From Haladaptatus salinisoli (GTDB lineage: Archaea; Halobacteriota; Halobacteria; Halobacteriales; Haladaptataceae), in assembly GCF_020614375.1 (NCBI RefSeq), contig NZ_CP085327.1:434001-498000 (forward strand): 64,000 bases of DNA, in the 5' to 3' direction. The position numbers and the translations under genes are program-made. A model generated the notes under the pieces. The model made no database searches and was not told the origin of the DNA. It saw nothing but the letters and a program-made list of their open reading frames with translations. Of this stretch, positions 25,597 to 33,539 are shown piece by piece. Numbering within the stretch: the first letter of the stretch is position 1; each line of letters begins with the position of its first letter.

Positions 25597-26529
25597 ATGC
25601 AACTATCCGGGAAACGAGTGCTCGTAACCGGCGGCGCCGGACTGGTCGGCTCTCACCTCGCCGAGCGACTGTCGGAAGAAAACGACGTGACTGTCGCCGA
25701 CGACCTCTCGAAGGGAACCCGGGACCGGGTCCCCGAAGGGGTCGAGTTCGCGCGGGCGGACATGACCGACGAGGACGACGTGGCCGAGGTCGTCACCGAA
25801 GACCTCGACGTCGTCTTTCACTTCGCGGCGTACACCGACACTAACTACTCCGACCCCCGCCGGTTGTTCGAGGAGAACGGCGCGATGACGTACAACGTCC
25901 TCGAACGGATGCACGAGGTCGGCGTCACCAACCTCGCGTTCACCTCCTCTTCGACAGTGTACGGCGAAGCGCCGATGCCGACGCCGGAGGACTACGCCCC
26001 GCTCGAACCCATCAGCATCTACGGCGCGAGCAAACTCGCCGACGAGGGCATCGTCTCGACGTACGCCCACTCGCACGGCATCACGTCGTGGGTGTATCGG
26101 TTCGCCAACATCGTGGGGCCGCACCAGCGCGGAAACGTCATCCCGGACTTCATCGAGAAACTCCTCTCCGACCCCGAGACGCTGACCATCCTCGGAAACG
26201 GTCTCCAGGAGAAATCCTACCTGCACGTCGAGGAGTGCGTCGACGCGATGTGCCACGTCGTCGAGACCGCGGACGACGACCTCAACATCTACAACCTCGG
26301 CACCAGAACGACCACCTCGGTCAACGCCATCGCCGACATCGTGGCCGACGTGATGGGTCTCGACCCCGAGTACGAGTACACCGGCGGCGACCGCGGTTGG
26401 ACGGGCGACGTGCCGAAGATGCGCCTCTCCATCGAGAAACTGTCCGCGCTCGGTTGGAACCCCGCTCGGAGCAGCGACGAGGCGGTTCGGAGAGCGGCCG
26501 AACAGTTGTACGACGAACTGCGCAGGTAG
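25597..26529 (+). CDS. NAD-dependent sugar-nucleotide epimerase/dehydratase
   Basis: 310 residues of the extended SDR family. It has the NAD motif TGGAGLVGS (residues 10-18), the catalytic Ser-Ser-Thr (TSSSTVYGE) and the YxxxK pair (YGASKLADE). The C-terminal substrate part is EKSYLHVEECVDAM. The pattern fits UDP-glucose 4-epimerase-type enzymes of archaea that supply sugars for S-layer or archaellin glycosylation; substrate is inferred only. ATG 25597 directly precedes the first Rossmann strand. Confidence 0.9.
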   Translation: MQLSGKRVLVTGGAGLVGSHLAERLSEENDVTVADDLSKGTRDRVPEGVEFARADMTDEDDVAEVVTEDLDVVFHFAAYTDTNYSDPRRLFEENGAMTYNVLERMHEVGVTNLAFTSSSTVYGEAPMPTPEDYAPLEPISIYGASKLADEGIVSTYAHSHGITSWVYRFANIVGPHQRGNVIPDFIEKLLSDPETLTILGNGLQEKSYLHVEECVDAMCHVVETADDDLNIYNLGTRTTTSVNAIADIVADVMGLDPEYEYTGGDRGWTGDVPKMRLSIEKLSALGWNPARSSDEAVRRAAEQLYDELRR

Positions 26530-26556
26530 CGTTCCGTAGCGACACGCCCCCGCGAA

Positions 26557-26889
26557 CTACACCGAGAAATCGGTGCTCGCTTCCACGTCCTCTTCCACGA
26601 GTTCGAGCGTCGCGACGACGGTGTACCGACCCGGTGCCGGGTCGGGCCATTCCGCGGTGTAGGTTTTTTCGGCGCCGGGGTCGAACGTCACCGACCTGAG
26701 CGCCTGCGTGAACATCCGCCCGTCGCTCGCCCGCCAGATTTCGGCGTCGTCGTCGAGCACCGCGAAGTCGGCGTCGAGGCCGCTTCGGAAGGTCACGTCC
26801 GCCGGGTCGTCGTCCGGGTTCCGCACCGTTAGTTCGAATTCGACGATATCGCCGCCGGTCGTCGCGGTCACGTCGCTTTCGAGTACCAT
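26557..26889 (-). CDS. BsuPI-type intracellular proteinase inhibitor domain protein
   Basis: 110 residues forming one BsuPI-like immunoglobulin-fold domain: VEFELTVRNPDDDPADVTFRSG, then DFAVLDDDAEIWRAS and MFTQALRSVTFDPGAEKTYTAEW. BsuPI of Bacillus subtilis inhibits intracellular serine protease. There is no signal peptide, so it is predicted cytosolic. It is the last gene in the direction of transcription of the subtilase array, 52 bases after the first protease stop, on the same strand. ATG 26889 was chosen because it begins the domain. The inhibitory role is family-based inference; the domain also occurs in proteins with other roles. Confidence 0.75.
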   Translation of the reverse strand: MVLESDVTATTGGDIVEFELTVRNPDDDPADVTFRSGLDADFAVLDDDAEIWRASDGRMFTQALRSVTFDPGAEKTYTAEWPDPAPGRYTVVATLELVEEDVEASTDFSV

Positions 26890-26941
26890 TGATTCACCGT
26901 TCGTCGGAACGAGTAGAAAAGCTTGCCCTCGCGGCGTCGGT

Positions 26942-28090
26942 TCAGCAGTCGACCGCCGCCGCAACGTCGAGCAGTTTGCAACTCGAACAACCGGAGACGG
27001 ATCCCGCCGTACTCGTGAGCCGCGTTCGCGCGCTCTGGTGGCTGAACCCCCTCTGAGCCATCAGGATGCCGCCCGCCGCCGCGACGTGCGGCGCGGACAT
27101 CGACGAACCGGAGAACGTCGCGTACCCGCCGGGAACGGTCGAGTAGATGTCGCTACCGGGCGCGTAGATCTCCGCCGACGTGGTACTGCTGGACGAGACG
27201 GCGTCGCTCTTGTCCGTCGCGCCGACCGAGATAACCTCGGAGTACTCGGCGGGGTAGCCGACGCACGTCGAACACGATCCCGAGGCCGCGGCGACGAGGA
27301 GGACCCCGTTGTCGTAGGCGTACCGAATCGCGTCGTGGAGCGCCTGCGACCCCGACGACCCGCCGAGGCTCATGCTCCCGACGTCCCAGCCCTGGTCGGC
27401 GACGTACTCGACGCCCGCCGCGATGTCGGAGTAGCTACCACTGCCGGAGCAACTGAGCACTTTGACGGCGTGCAAGGTCGCTCCGGAAGCGACGCCGTAG
27501 ACGCCCTGCGAGTCGTACGCTGCCCCCGCGATACCCGCGCAGTGGGTGCCGTGGTCGTTGTCGTCCGACCACGACTGGTTGCAGGCGTTGTCGTTACCGC
27601 CGTAGCTACAACTACTCCCACAGGTGACGAACCCAGCACCCGAACCGAGGTTGGCCCGTAGGTCCGGGTGGTCGTCGTCGATGCCCGTATCGATGATGGC
27701 GACGTCCGCACCCGAACCATCGTAGCCGCAGTGGTACGTCCTGTCGGCGTTCACTCGGTCGATGTTCCACGTCGTCTGCTGGCCGAGCGCGCGCATCCGG
27801 CCGTTCTCCTCGACGTACCGAATCTTCGGATTCCGCGCGAGCGCTTCGGCCGCTCGCTTCGGAACGCGAATCGTGAGCGCGTCGAAGTTGAACTCGCGGA
27901 CGACCTCGTGTCCCGTATCGAGGATCGTTTTTCGCGCGTCGCGACCGTCGTAGCCGACGTTGACCTCGACGAATTCGTCGGGGCTCGCCGCCGCGAAACC
28001 GCTCACAGTTGGGAGCGCGAGCGCGGCACCGGTTGTTCTGAGAACTGTCCGTCTGGAGACGAACTCTCGTGAATCCTCCATGATTACCAT
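26942..28090 (-). CDS. Tat-exported S8 subtilase with lost oxyanion Asn (subtilase P1)
   Basis: 382 residues. Tat signal SRRTVLR (12-18) with a hydrophobic stretch, an I9 propeptide (about 41-100) and an S8 domain. The triad is Asp134 (IIDTG), His180 (DHGTHCAG) and Ser330 (SGSSMSAPH). Where the other three copies have AAAGNSG, this one reads AAASGSC: the Gly-Asn pair holding the oxyanion-hole Asn is deleted. It has about 11 Cys, including CGSSC, CSTC and CSSC, far more than usual for a halophile protein. No C-terminal domain. Two ATGs three codons apart are possible starts. It may be inactive or slow, acting as a decoy or substrate-binding protein (inference). Confidence 0.9.
   Translation of the reverse strand: MVIMEDSREFVSRRTVLRTTGAALALPTVSGFAAASPDEFVEVNVGYDGRDARKTILDTGHEVVREFNFDALTIRVPKRAAEALARNPKIRYVEENGRMRALGQQTTWNIDRVNADRTYHCGYDGSGADVAIIDTGIDDDHPDLRANLGSGAGFVTCGSSCSYGGNDNACNQSWSDDNDHGTHCAGIAGAAYDSQGVYGVASGATLHAVKVLSCSGSGSYSDIAAGVEYVADQGWDVGSMSLGGSSGSQALHDAIRYAYDNGVLLVAAASGSCSTCVGYPAEYSEVISVGATDKSDAVSSSSTTSAEIYAPGSDIYSTVPGGYATFSGSSMSAPHVAAAGGILMAQRGFSHQSARTRLTSTAGSVSGCSSCKLLDVAAAVDC
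27306..27431. repeat. 126-bp tract identical to one in P4 (copy in P1)
   Basis: Every base matches 31474-31599. It codes for the segment around GVEYVADQGWDVGSMSLGG. Flanking sequence diverges abruptly on both sides, which suggests recent gene conversion rather than a recent whole-gene duplication. Confidence 0.8.
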
Positions 28091-28105
28091 CTGATTTTCA
28101 TTATA

Positions 28106-28117
28106 ATAAATTTATCT
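28106..28117 (-). promoter_or_regulatory. TATA box of subtilase P1
   Basis: Minus strand AGATAAATTTAT, about 16-27 bases before the ATG at 28090, so the message is leaderless or nearly so. Confidence 0.5.
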
Positions 28118-28166
28118 AGAGGGAAATAATAGGCAGGAAAATGCCTGCGGCGGTCCCCGCGTCTCT

Positions 28167-28243
28167 GTCGAGGACCGACGGTTTCGCGGCGGCGGCCGGA
28201 ACGCCGAGTTCCGCCGCGTCGACGGCGGTTTACGGTCCTCGAC
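28167..28243. terminator. Large stem-loop between subtilases P2 and P1
   Basis: GTCGAGGACCG (28167-28177) pairs perfectly with CGGTCCTCGAC (28233-28243). GC-rich inner parts (GGCGGCCGGAAC against GTTCCGCCGC) can pair too. It starts four bases after the P2 stop in transcription direction, so it is a candidate 3'-end structure separating the two units. Confidence 0.5.
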
Positions 28244-28247
28244 GAGC

Positions 28248-29396
28248 TTACGTACTGTCGCCGGAATCGTAGCCGAGGGCGGCCGCAACGTCGAGGAGTC
28301 CCGATCCGGATTCGTTGCTCGATAGGCCGACGTCCTCGGCGGTGGATTTCAACCGACTTCTCGCCTCCGAGTTGGTGTAGCCGTTCGCCATCAGTTGCCC
28401 GGCGGCACCCGAGACGTGCGGGCAGGCCATCGACGTCCCCGAGAGTCTGGTGTACGTCCCGCCGACGTACGTCGAGTAGATGTCGCTACCGGGCGCGGCG
28501 ATCTCGACTTCCGGACCCTGACTGGAGAACGAGGAGAGGCCGTCGTTCCTGTTGGTCGAGCTAACCGCCATGACGCTGGGGTAAGCCGCCGGGTAGCCGA
28601 CGCAGTCCGTACACGGCCCGGAGTTGCCCGCCGCAGCGACGAGCAGGACGCCGTTGCTCTGGGCGTACTGGCAGGCGTCGCGGAGGGTCTGCGAACCGGA
28701 CGAACTTCCCAAACTCAGGCTTCCGACGTCCCACCCTTGGTCGGCGACGTACTCGATACCGGCCGCCACGTCCGACGTGGTGCCCGAACCGGAGCCGGTG
28801 AGCACCTTCACCGCGTGCAGCGTCGCCTCCGTGGAGACGCCGACGACGCCCTGGCCGTTGTCCACGGCGTCGGCGATGCCGGCGCAGTGGGTGCCGTGAC
28901 CGTTGTTGTCCTGCCACGCCGGGTAGTTTCCGGTGGTCACGAACGACCGACCCGTGCCGAGATTGGCCTGCAGGTCGGGGTGCGTGCTGTCGATGCCGGT
29001 GTCGATGATAGCGATGTCCGCGCCGGCACCCGTCTCGCCGTTCGCGTGGGCGACTTCGGCGTCCGCGCGGTCGACGCCCCACGGGAGCGTTTGGGCCAGC
29101 GCCTCGACGGTTCCGTTCTCCTCGACGTAGCGAACGTCGGCGCGATTCCGAAGCCCCGAGGCGGCCTTTTTGGGCGCGCGAATCGTGAGCACGTCGATGG
29201 AGTCGAACTCTCGAATTACGTCGGTCGCCGCGCTACGGGCCGCACTCCGACTGCTGTTCGACGCGACCCCGACGTTGACCTCGACCGTATCGTCGGGTTT
29301 CGCCGCCGCCAAACCACCCGCACTCGCCGCGGCGAGCGAACCGCCGGTCAGTTTCAACACGTCTCGCCTCGATGGAATACCGAATTTCTGTGCCAT
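28248..29396 (-). CDS. Tat-exported S8 subtilase (P2)
   Basis: 382 residues: Tat signal SRRDVLK (9-15), I9 propeptide (about 37-100), S8 catalytic domain with Asp132, His167 (GHGTHCAG), oxyanion Asn258 (AAAGNSG) and Ser322 (SGTSMACPH). Complete triad and oxyanion hole, so expected active as a secreted serine protease after self-cleavage of the propeptide. It lacks the C-terminal extension of classical halolysins (about 120 residues). It shares 85 of 86 bases with P4 around the catalytic His. The TATA box is 25-36 bases upstream. Confidence 0.95.
   Translation of the reverse strand: MAQKFGIPSRRDVLKLTGGSLAAASAGGLAAAKPDDTVEVNVGVASNSSRSAARSAATDVIREFDSIDVLTIRAPKKAASGLRNRADVRYVEENGTVEALAQTLPWGVDRADAEVAHANGETGAGADIAIIDTGIDSTHPDLQANLGTGRSFVTTGNYPAWQDNNGHGTHCAGIADAVDNGQGVVGVSTEATLHAVKVLTGSGSGTTSDVAAGIEYVADQGWDVGSLSLGSSSGSQTLRDACQYAQSNGVLLVAAAGNSGPCTDCVGYPAAYPSVMAVSSTNRNDGLSSFSSQGPEVEIAAPGSDIYSTYVGGTYTRLSGTSMACPHVSGAAGQLMANGYTNSEARSRLKSTAEDVGLSSNESGSGLLDVAAALGYDSGDST
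28813..28898. repeat. 86-bp tract near-identical to one in P4 (copy in P2)
   Basis: One mismatch against 31636-31721. Codes for the region from the catalytic His (HGTHCAG) to LHA. Adjacent sequence is much less similar. Confidence 0.75.
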
Positions 29397-29420
29397 CGAG
29401 TCAAAAATAAAATACTGTGG

Positions 29421-29432
29421 AACTATAAAAGA
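29421..29432 (-). promoter_or_regulatory. TATA box of subtilase P2
   Basis: Minus strand TCTTTTATAGTT, 25-36 bases before the ATG: leaderless promoter spacing. Confidence 0.6.
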
Positions 29433-29762
29433 TTTCTACGCTCACGTTTAATTGAGCGGTTTTCATAACTGCTCGAATCAGTCTCCGAATCTATCGGTCG
29501 GAAAGTAATCGGCGAACGGCGGCGAACCGCCCGGCGAACTCTCGTCGCTCGCGCCGTTACTATCGGATGGGCGACGATCCGACGGTCCTACTCGTCCGGG
29601 CGGCGGTGTTCGCGGGCTTTCACTCGGGACCCGTCGCTCGTTCGGCGAAACGTCAGAAAACGATGTGATGGTGCGGCCAGCGCGTCGAGGAACCCGTTGC
29701 CCCGTTCGTCGCTTTGCGGTCCGAGAACCTCGACGGCGTGCGCGAAACGGAAGCGAGTCGCT
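29433..29762. other. Intergenic stretch between subtilases P3 and P2
   Basis: About 330 bases with no gene I can support. It contains three close copies of GGCGAAC (near 29510-29540) in otherwise mixed sequence. It probably holds the P3 transcript end. Nothing else is seen. Confidence 0.5.
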
Positions 29763-30890
29763 TCAGTTGTCGCCGGTCGGCGAACCGACGGCCGCAGCGA
29801 CGTCCAGCAGGCCGGCGCCGGACTCGTTGCTCGACAGACCGATGTTCTCCGCGGTGTTCTTGAGGCGACTGCGTGCGCCCGAGTTCGAGTAACCCGCGGC
29901 CATCAGGACGCCGGCGGCACCCGCGACGTGCGGGCAGGCCATCGACGTTCCCGAGAGCGTGTTGTAGCCGCCGTCGTTGTACGTCGAGTAGATGTTGCTG
30001 CCGGGTGCGGCGATCTCGACTTCCGGCCCGGTCGAGGAGAAGTACGACAGGCCGTCGCTGGAGTTGGTCGAACTGACCGCCACGACGCTGGAGTAAGCCG
30101 CCGGGTAGCCGACGCAGTAGGAACACGGTCCGCTGTTGCCCGCCGCAGCGACGACGAAGACGCCGCTGTTGTAGGCGTAGTTACAGGCGTCCTGAAGCGT
30201 GTAGGAACCGGACGACCCGCCGAGGCTCATGCTGGCCACGTCGAACCCCTGATTCGCCGTCCACTCGACGCCGGCCGCGATGTCCGAGAACGACCCGCTG
30301 CCGCTGTCGCTCAGCACCTTCCCGGCGTGCAGCGTCGCGTCGGGAGCGACGCCTTTGATGCCCTGTCCGTCGTTTTCCGCCGCCGCGATGCCGGCGCAGT
30401 GAGTGCCGTGACCGTTGCCGTCCTCCCACGTGCTGTAGCCGAATCCGCGACTGTAGCCGACGTTGTCGAGGTCGGCGTGGTCGGAGTCGATGCCGGTGTC
30501 GAGAATGGCGATGTCCGCGCCCGCACCCGTGTAGCCGTCCGCGTGCGCCTGCTCCGCGTCGACGCGGTCGACGCCCCAGGGGACGGAGTCCGCGAGGGCG
30601 TGCATCTGACCGTCCTCCTCGACGTAGCGCACGTCCGGACGTCGCTCGAGCGCCGCGACTGCTCGCTTTGGAACTTCGAGCGAGAGCGCGTCGAAACTGA
30701 AATCGCGACGGACGGCGGAAGCCGCGTTCAGCGCCGCCTTCCGTCCACCATTTCCTTGATAACCGACGTTGATCCGCACGAAGTCGTCCGGTTTCGCGTT
30801 CGCGAAACCGGTGACCGCGAGGCCGCCCGCCGCACCGCTCGTCGTCTTGAGTACGCTACGCCGCGAAACGCCACCTTTGTTGCGTATCAT
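29763..30890 (-). CDS. Tat-exported S8 subtilase (P3)
   Basis: 375 residues: Tat signal SRRSVLK (9-15), I9 propeptide (about 37-98), S8 domain with Asp131 (ILDTG), His161 (GHGTHCAG), Asn252 (AAAGNSG) and Ser316 (SGTSMACPH). All key residues are kept. It is the most divergent of the active three: a shorter loop between Asp and His and Phe/Trp changes in EWTANQGFDVASMS. Cysteines are at CAG, DAC, PCSYC and ACP positions. No C-terminal domain. It has its own TATA box. Confidence 0.95.
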   Translation of the reverse strand: MIRNKGGVSRRSVLKTTSGAAGGLAVTGFANAKPDDFVRINVGYQGNGGRKAALNAASAVRRDFSFDALSLEVPKRAVAALERRPDVRYVEEDGQMHALADSVPWGVDRVDAEQAHADGYTGAGADIAILDTGIDSDHADLDNVGYSRGFGYSTWEDGNGHGTHCAGIAAAENDGQGIKGVAPDATLHAGKVLSDSGSGSFSDIAAGVEWTANQGFDVASMSLGGSSGSYTLQDACNYAYNSGVFVVAAAGNSGPCSYCVGYPAAYSSVVAVSSTNSSDGLSYFSSTGPEVEIAAPGSNIYSTYNDGGYNTLSGTSMACPHVAGAAGVLMAAGYSNSGARSRLKNTAENIGLSSNESGAGLLDVAAAVGSPTGDN

Positions 30891-30916
30891 TGCGATTGAA
30901 ACAATGTATGCCTAGG

Positions 30917-30927
30917 TATTAAATTTT
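30917..30927 (-). promoter_or_regulatory. TATA box of subtilase P3
   Basis: Minus strand AAAATTTAATA, 27-37 bases before the ATG. Confidence 0.55.
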
Positions 30928-31076
30928 ACTTATTGGGAACTATTAATATATTCTTTAAATCCGTGGATATACACTCTCGCGGCGGAGAGACGTCTCGCAG
31001 ACGTCCCTCGGTCGGTATCGAGTCGCTCCCGGAGAGCGGTCGAGTTCCGAAAAAAGGATCGCCGAGCGGTGGACGT

Positions 31077-32234
31077 TCAGTTGTCGCTCGAATCGTAGCC
31101 GAGGGCGGCCGCAACGTCGAGGAGGCCCTGCCCCTGTACGTTCGACGAGAGACCGAGGTCTTTCGCCGTGCTCAGAATCCGGCTCTCCGCGTCGCGAGCC
31201 GAGTAGCCCTGCGCCATGAGTTGCCCCACGGCACCGGCGACGTGCGGGCAGGCCATCGACGTTCCCGAGAAGGTGTCGTACCCGCCGGGCACGGTCGAGT
31301 AGATGTTGCTACCGGGCGCGATGATGTCCACTTCGGGGCCTTGGCTGGAGAACGAGGACTGGCCGTCGCTCTCGTTCGAGGACGCGACCGCGATGGTCTC
31401 GGGGTAGGCCGCCGGGTAGCCGACGCAGTCCGTGCACTGACCGCTGTTGCCGGCCGCCGCGACGAGCGAGACGCCGTTGTCGTAGGCGTACCGAATCGCG
31501 TCGTGGAGCGCCTGCGACCCCGACGACCCGCCGAGGCTCATGCTCCCGACGTCCCAGCCCTGGTCGGCGACGTACTCGACGCCCGCCGCGATGTCGGAGA
31601 AGTATCCGCTGCCCCGGGAATCGAGCACTTTGACGGCGTGCAGCGTCGCCTCCGTGGAGACGCCGATGACGCCCTGGCCGTTGTCCACGGCGTCGGCGAT
31701 GCCGGCGCAGTGGGTGCCGTGGTCGTTGTCGTCGTCCCAGCTGTATCGGCACTTCTTCGGTCCGCCCTTGCAGGAGACGAACGCCTTCCCCGCGCCGAGG
31801 TTGGCCTGCAGGTCGGGGTGGTCGGAGTCGATGCCGGTATCGATGATGGCGATGTCCGCGCCCGCGCCCGTCTCGCCGTTCGCGTGAGCTACGTCCGCGT
31901 CGACGCGCTCGATGCCCCACGGTTCGGTCTCCGCGAGGGCGTGCATCGTCCCGTTCTCCTCGACGTAGCGAACGTTCGGATTGTTCTGTAGGCCCGAAAC
32001 GGCCTTCTTCGGCACGCGAATCGTGAGCACGTCGATGGAGTTGAACTCCCGAACCACGTCGGACGCGGCGCTAAGCGCCGCCGAGCGACCGCGTCCGCTC
32101 TTGAACCCGATGTTGACTTCGACCTTGTCGGTGGGCTTCGCCGCCGCGAGGCCGCTCGCGCCGGTCGCTGCCAGCGAACCGCCCGTTAGTCTGAGTACAT
32201 TCCGCCGCGAAACGCCATTGTCTTTCCTTGCCAT
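31077..32234 (-). CDS. Tat-exported S8 subtilase (P4)
   Basis: 385 residues: Tat signal SRRNVLR (9-15), I9 propeptide (about 37-100), S8 domain with Asp132, His172 (DHGTHCAG), Asn263 (AAAGNSG) and Ser326 (SGTSMACPH). A CKGGPKKC loop (near 155-162) is unique and could be disulfide-closed. Its DNA is a mosaic: 86 bases nearly identical to P2 lie only 36 bases from 126 bases identical to P1. It is the first protease gene in the array and follows the stand-alone propeptide gene. No C-terminal domain. Confidence 0.95.
   Translation of the reverse strand: MARKDNGVSRRNVLRLTGGSLAATGASGLAAAKPTDKVEVNIGFKSGRGRSAALSAASDVVREFNSIDVLTIRVPKKAVSGLQNNPNVRYVEENGTMHALAETEPWGIERVDADVAHANGETGAGADIAIIDTGIDSDHPDLQANLGAGKAFVSCKGGPKKCRYSWDDDNDHGTHCAGIADAVDNGQGVIGVSTEATLHAVKVLDSRGSGYFSDIAAGVEYVADQGWDVGSMSLGGSSGSQALHDAIRYAYDNGVSLVAAAGNSGQCTDCVGYPAAYPETIAVASSNESDGQSSFSSQGPEVDIIAPGSNIYSTVPGGYDTFSGTSMACPHVAGAVGQLMAQGYSARDAESRILSTAKDLGLSSNVQGQGLLDVAAALGYDSSDN
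31474..31599. repeat. 126-bp tract identical to one in P1 (copy in P4)
   Basis: Partner of the tract at 27306-27431, same orientation, about 4.2 kb apart. Confidence 0.8.
31636..31721. repeat. 86-bp tract near-identical to one in P2 (copy in P4)
   Basis: Partner of the tract at 28813-28898, 36 bases from the P1-like tract within the same gene. Confidence 0.75.
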
Positions 32235-32257
32235 GCAGCTTGTAATAATCTCCTACG

Positions 32258-32270
32258 TATTTAAATAATT
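32258..32270 (-). promoter_or_regulatory. TATA box of subtilase P4
   Basis: Minus strand AATTATTTAAATA, 24-36 bases before the ATG. Confidence 0.55.
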
Positions 32271-32341
32271 TTCTTTTCGAATAAATTAATATTTAGAGAT
32301 AGATTGGTCTGACGAACTAGCGCGCCACCGCAAACGCCACC

Positions 32342-32578
32342 CTAGGCGTCGAGTGTGCCTGCCGTCCCGTTCTCCTCGACGTACCGAATCGCCGCGTGAG
32401 CCTCCAGTTCCGACCGCCGTTCGCGCGGGATTGTGACGGTCACCACGTCGAGCGATTCGAACTCGCGTATCACCTCCACGGCGCAGTCTAACGCCGCTTT
32501 TCGGCCACTCTCGCCGTCGAATCCGACGTTCACCTCGACAGCGTCCCGCTCCGATTCCTCCGTGTCACGGTCCGGCAC
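32342..32578 (-). CDS. Stand-alone I9 propeptide/inhibitor (no protease domain)
   Basis: 78 residues. After an acidic start (PDRDTEESERDAVEV) the whole protein is an I9 propeptide domain: VNVGFDGESGRKAAL, VIREFESLDVVTVTIP and a closing RYVEENGT motif, aligning over its length with the propeptides of the four neighbouring subtilases. It ends right where those continue into the catalytic domain. It has no Tat or Sec signal. GTG start with a TATA box 23-32 bases upstream (leaderless). I9 domains fold and inhibit subtilases, so this may be a trans-acting cytosolic inhibitor or chaperone; a truncated gene relic is the alternative. Confidence 0.8.
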   Translation of the reverse strand: MPDRDTEESERDAVEVNVGFDGESGRKAALDCAVEVIREFESLDVVTVTIPRERRSELEAHAAIRYVEENGTAGTLDA

Positions 32579-32600
32579 GGTACGTTACTACGAGGCAATG

Positions 32601-32610
32601 ATTATTAAAA
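32601..32610 (-). promoter_or_regulatory. TATA box of the stand-alone I9 gene
   Basis: Minus strand TTTTAATAAT, 23-32 bases before the GTG. An intact promoter argues the short gene is expressed. Confidence 0.55.
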
Positions 32611-32760
32611 GCTTTTCCTTACGTTCAAATATTTCCTCTCAACCCAATTTCAACCGAATAACGCGATGTATTTCCCCGCGAACGTCCGGAAACCACCCTC
32701 GGGGAAATCGTTTCCCGACGAACGATACGACTTTTACTCGGTCGGCGCGTACTCCCGTTC

Positions 32761-33516
32761 GTGCAAGTCGTCGGGTACGAAACTGGTGCGTCCGGGGACG
32801 GTCCCCCTTCCTTGTTGGTGAGCGACGGTTCCCTCGCGCGCGAGGAACTGCCGCCCGGAACCGAACTCGAATACACGCTCGGGGACCGACACTGCGCCGG
32901 GACGTTCGACGGTGAGACCCACGTCCCCTGTGCTCGCCCCGGAACGCCGTACTGCGACGCCCACACCAGCACGTGGGTCTGCGCCCGCTGCACCGGGACG
33001 TGTCTGAAAGACGAGATGGACTGCTACGAGGAACACGCCGTCTACCTCGCCGCGTTCGCGCCGGCGACGTTCAAGGTCGGCGTCACCCGCGAGTGGCGAC
33101 TTCGAACGCGGCTCCGCGAGCAGGGCGCGGACCGCGCCGCCCACCTCCGAACCGTCAAGGACGGGCGGATCGCCCGCGAACTGGAGGCCGAACTCGCGGA
33201 GACGTTCACCGACCGCGTCCGCGTCCCCGCGAAGATTCGGAACCTCCACCGAACCGTCGACGAATCCGCGTGGCGCGACGCCCTGTCGCCGTTCGACCCG
33301 CTCGACACGTTCGCATTCGAGTACGGCTTCGAATTGGCGTCCGCGCCCGTCCGCGAGACGCTCGCCAGCGGCACCGTCGTCGGAACGCAAGGTCGCGTGC
33401 TCGTGCTCGAACGCGCGGGCACCGCCTACGCGACGGACATGCGCGACCTCGTCGGCTACGAACTGGAGCGCGGCGCGACCGACCGAAGCCTCCAGTCCAG
33501 CCTCGGCACCTTTTAG
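32761..33516 (+). CDS. DUF2797 family protein
   Basis: 251 residues of DUF2797. A Cys/His-rich N-terminal half (HCAGTF, VPCARPGTPYCDAH, VCARCTGTCL) suggests one or more zinc sites. A GIY-YIG-like part follows (YLAAFAPATFKVGVTREWRLRTRLREQGAD), the motif family of small nicking nucleases. GTG start. It lies 23 bases before the XPB helicase gene on the same strand, so it probably shares that transcript and may serve DNA repair (inference). Confidence 0.85.
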   Translation: MQVVGYETGASGDGPPSLLVSDGSLAREELPPGTELEYTLGDRHCAGTFDGETHVPCARPGTPYCDAHTSTWVCARCTGTCLKDEMDCYEEHAVYLAAFAPATFKVGVTREWRLRTRLREQGADRAAHLRTVKDGRIARELEAELAETFTDRVRVPAKIRNLHRTVDESAWRDALSPFDPLDTFAFEYGFELASAPVRETLASGTVVGTQGRVLVLERAGTAYATDMRDLVGYELERGATDRSLQSSLGTF

Positions 33517-33539
33517 GCCGCGGAATCCCCATTTTCGGT

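Noticed and set aside
29653..30126. 157-codon minus-strand frame across the end of subtilase P3
   Set aside because: Alternative-frame shadow of the protease gene, Arg-rich.
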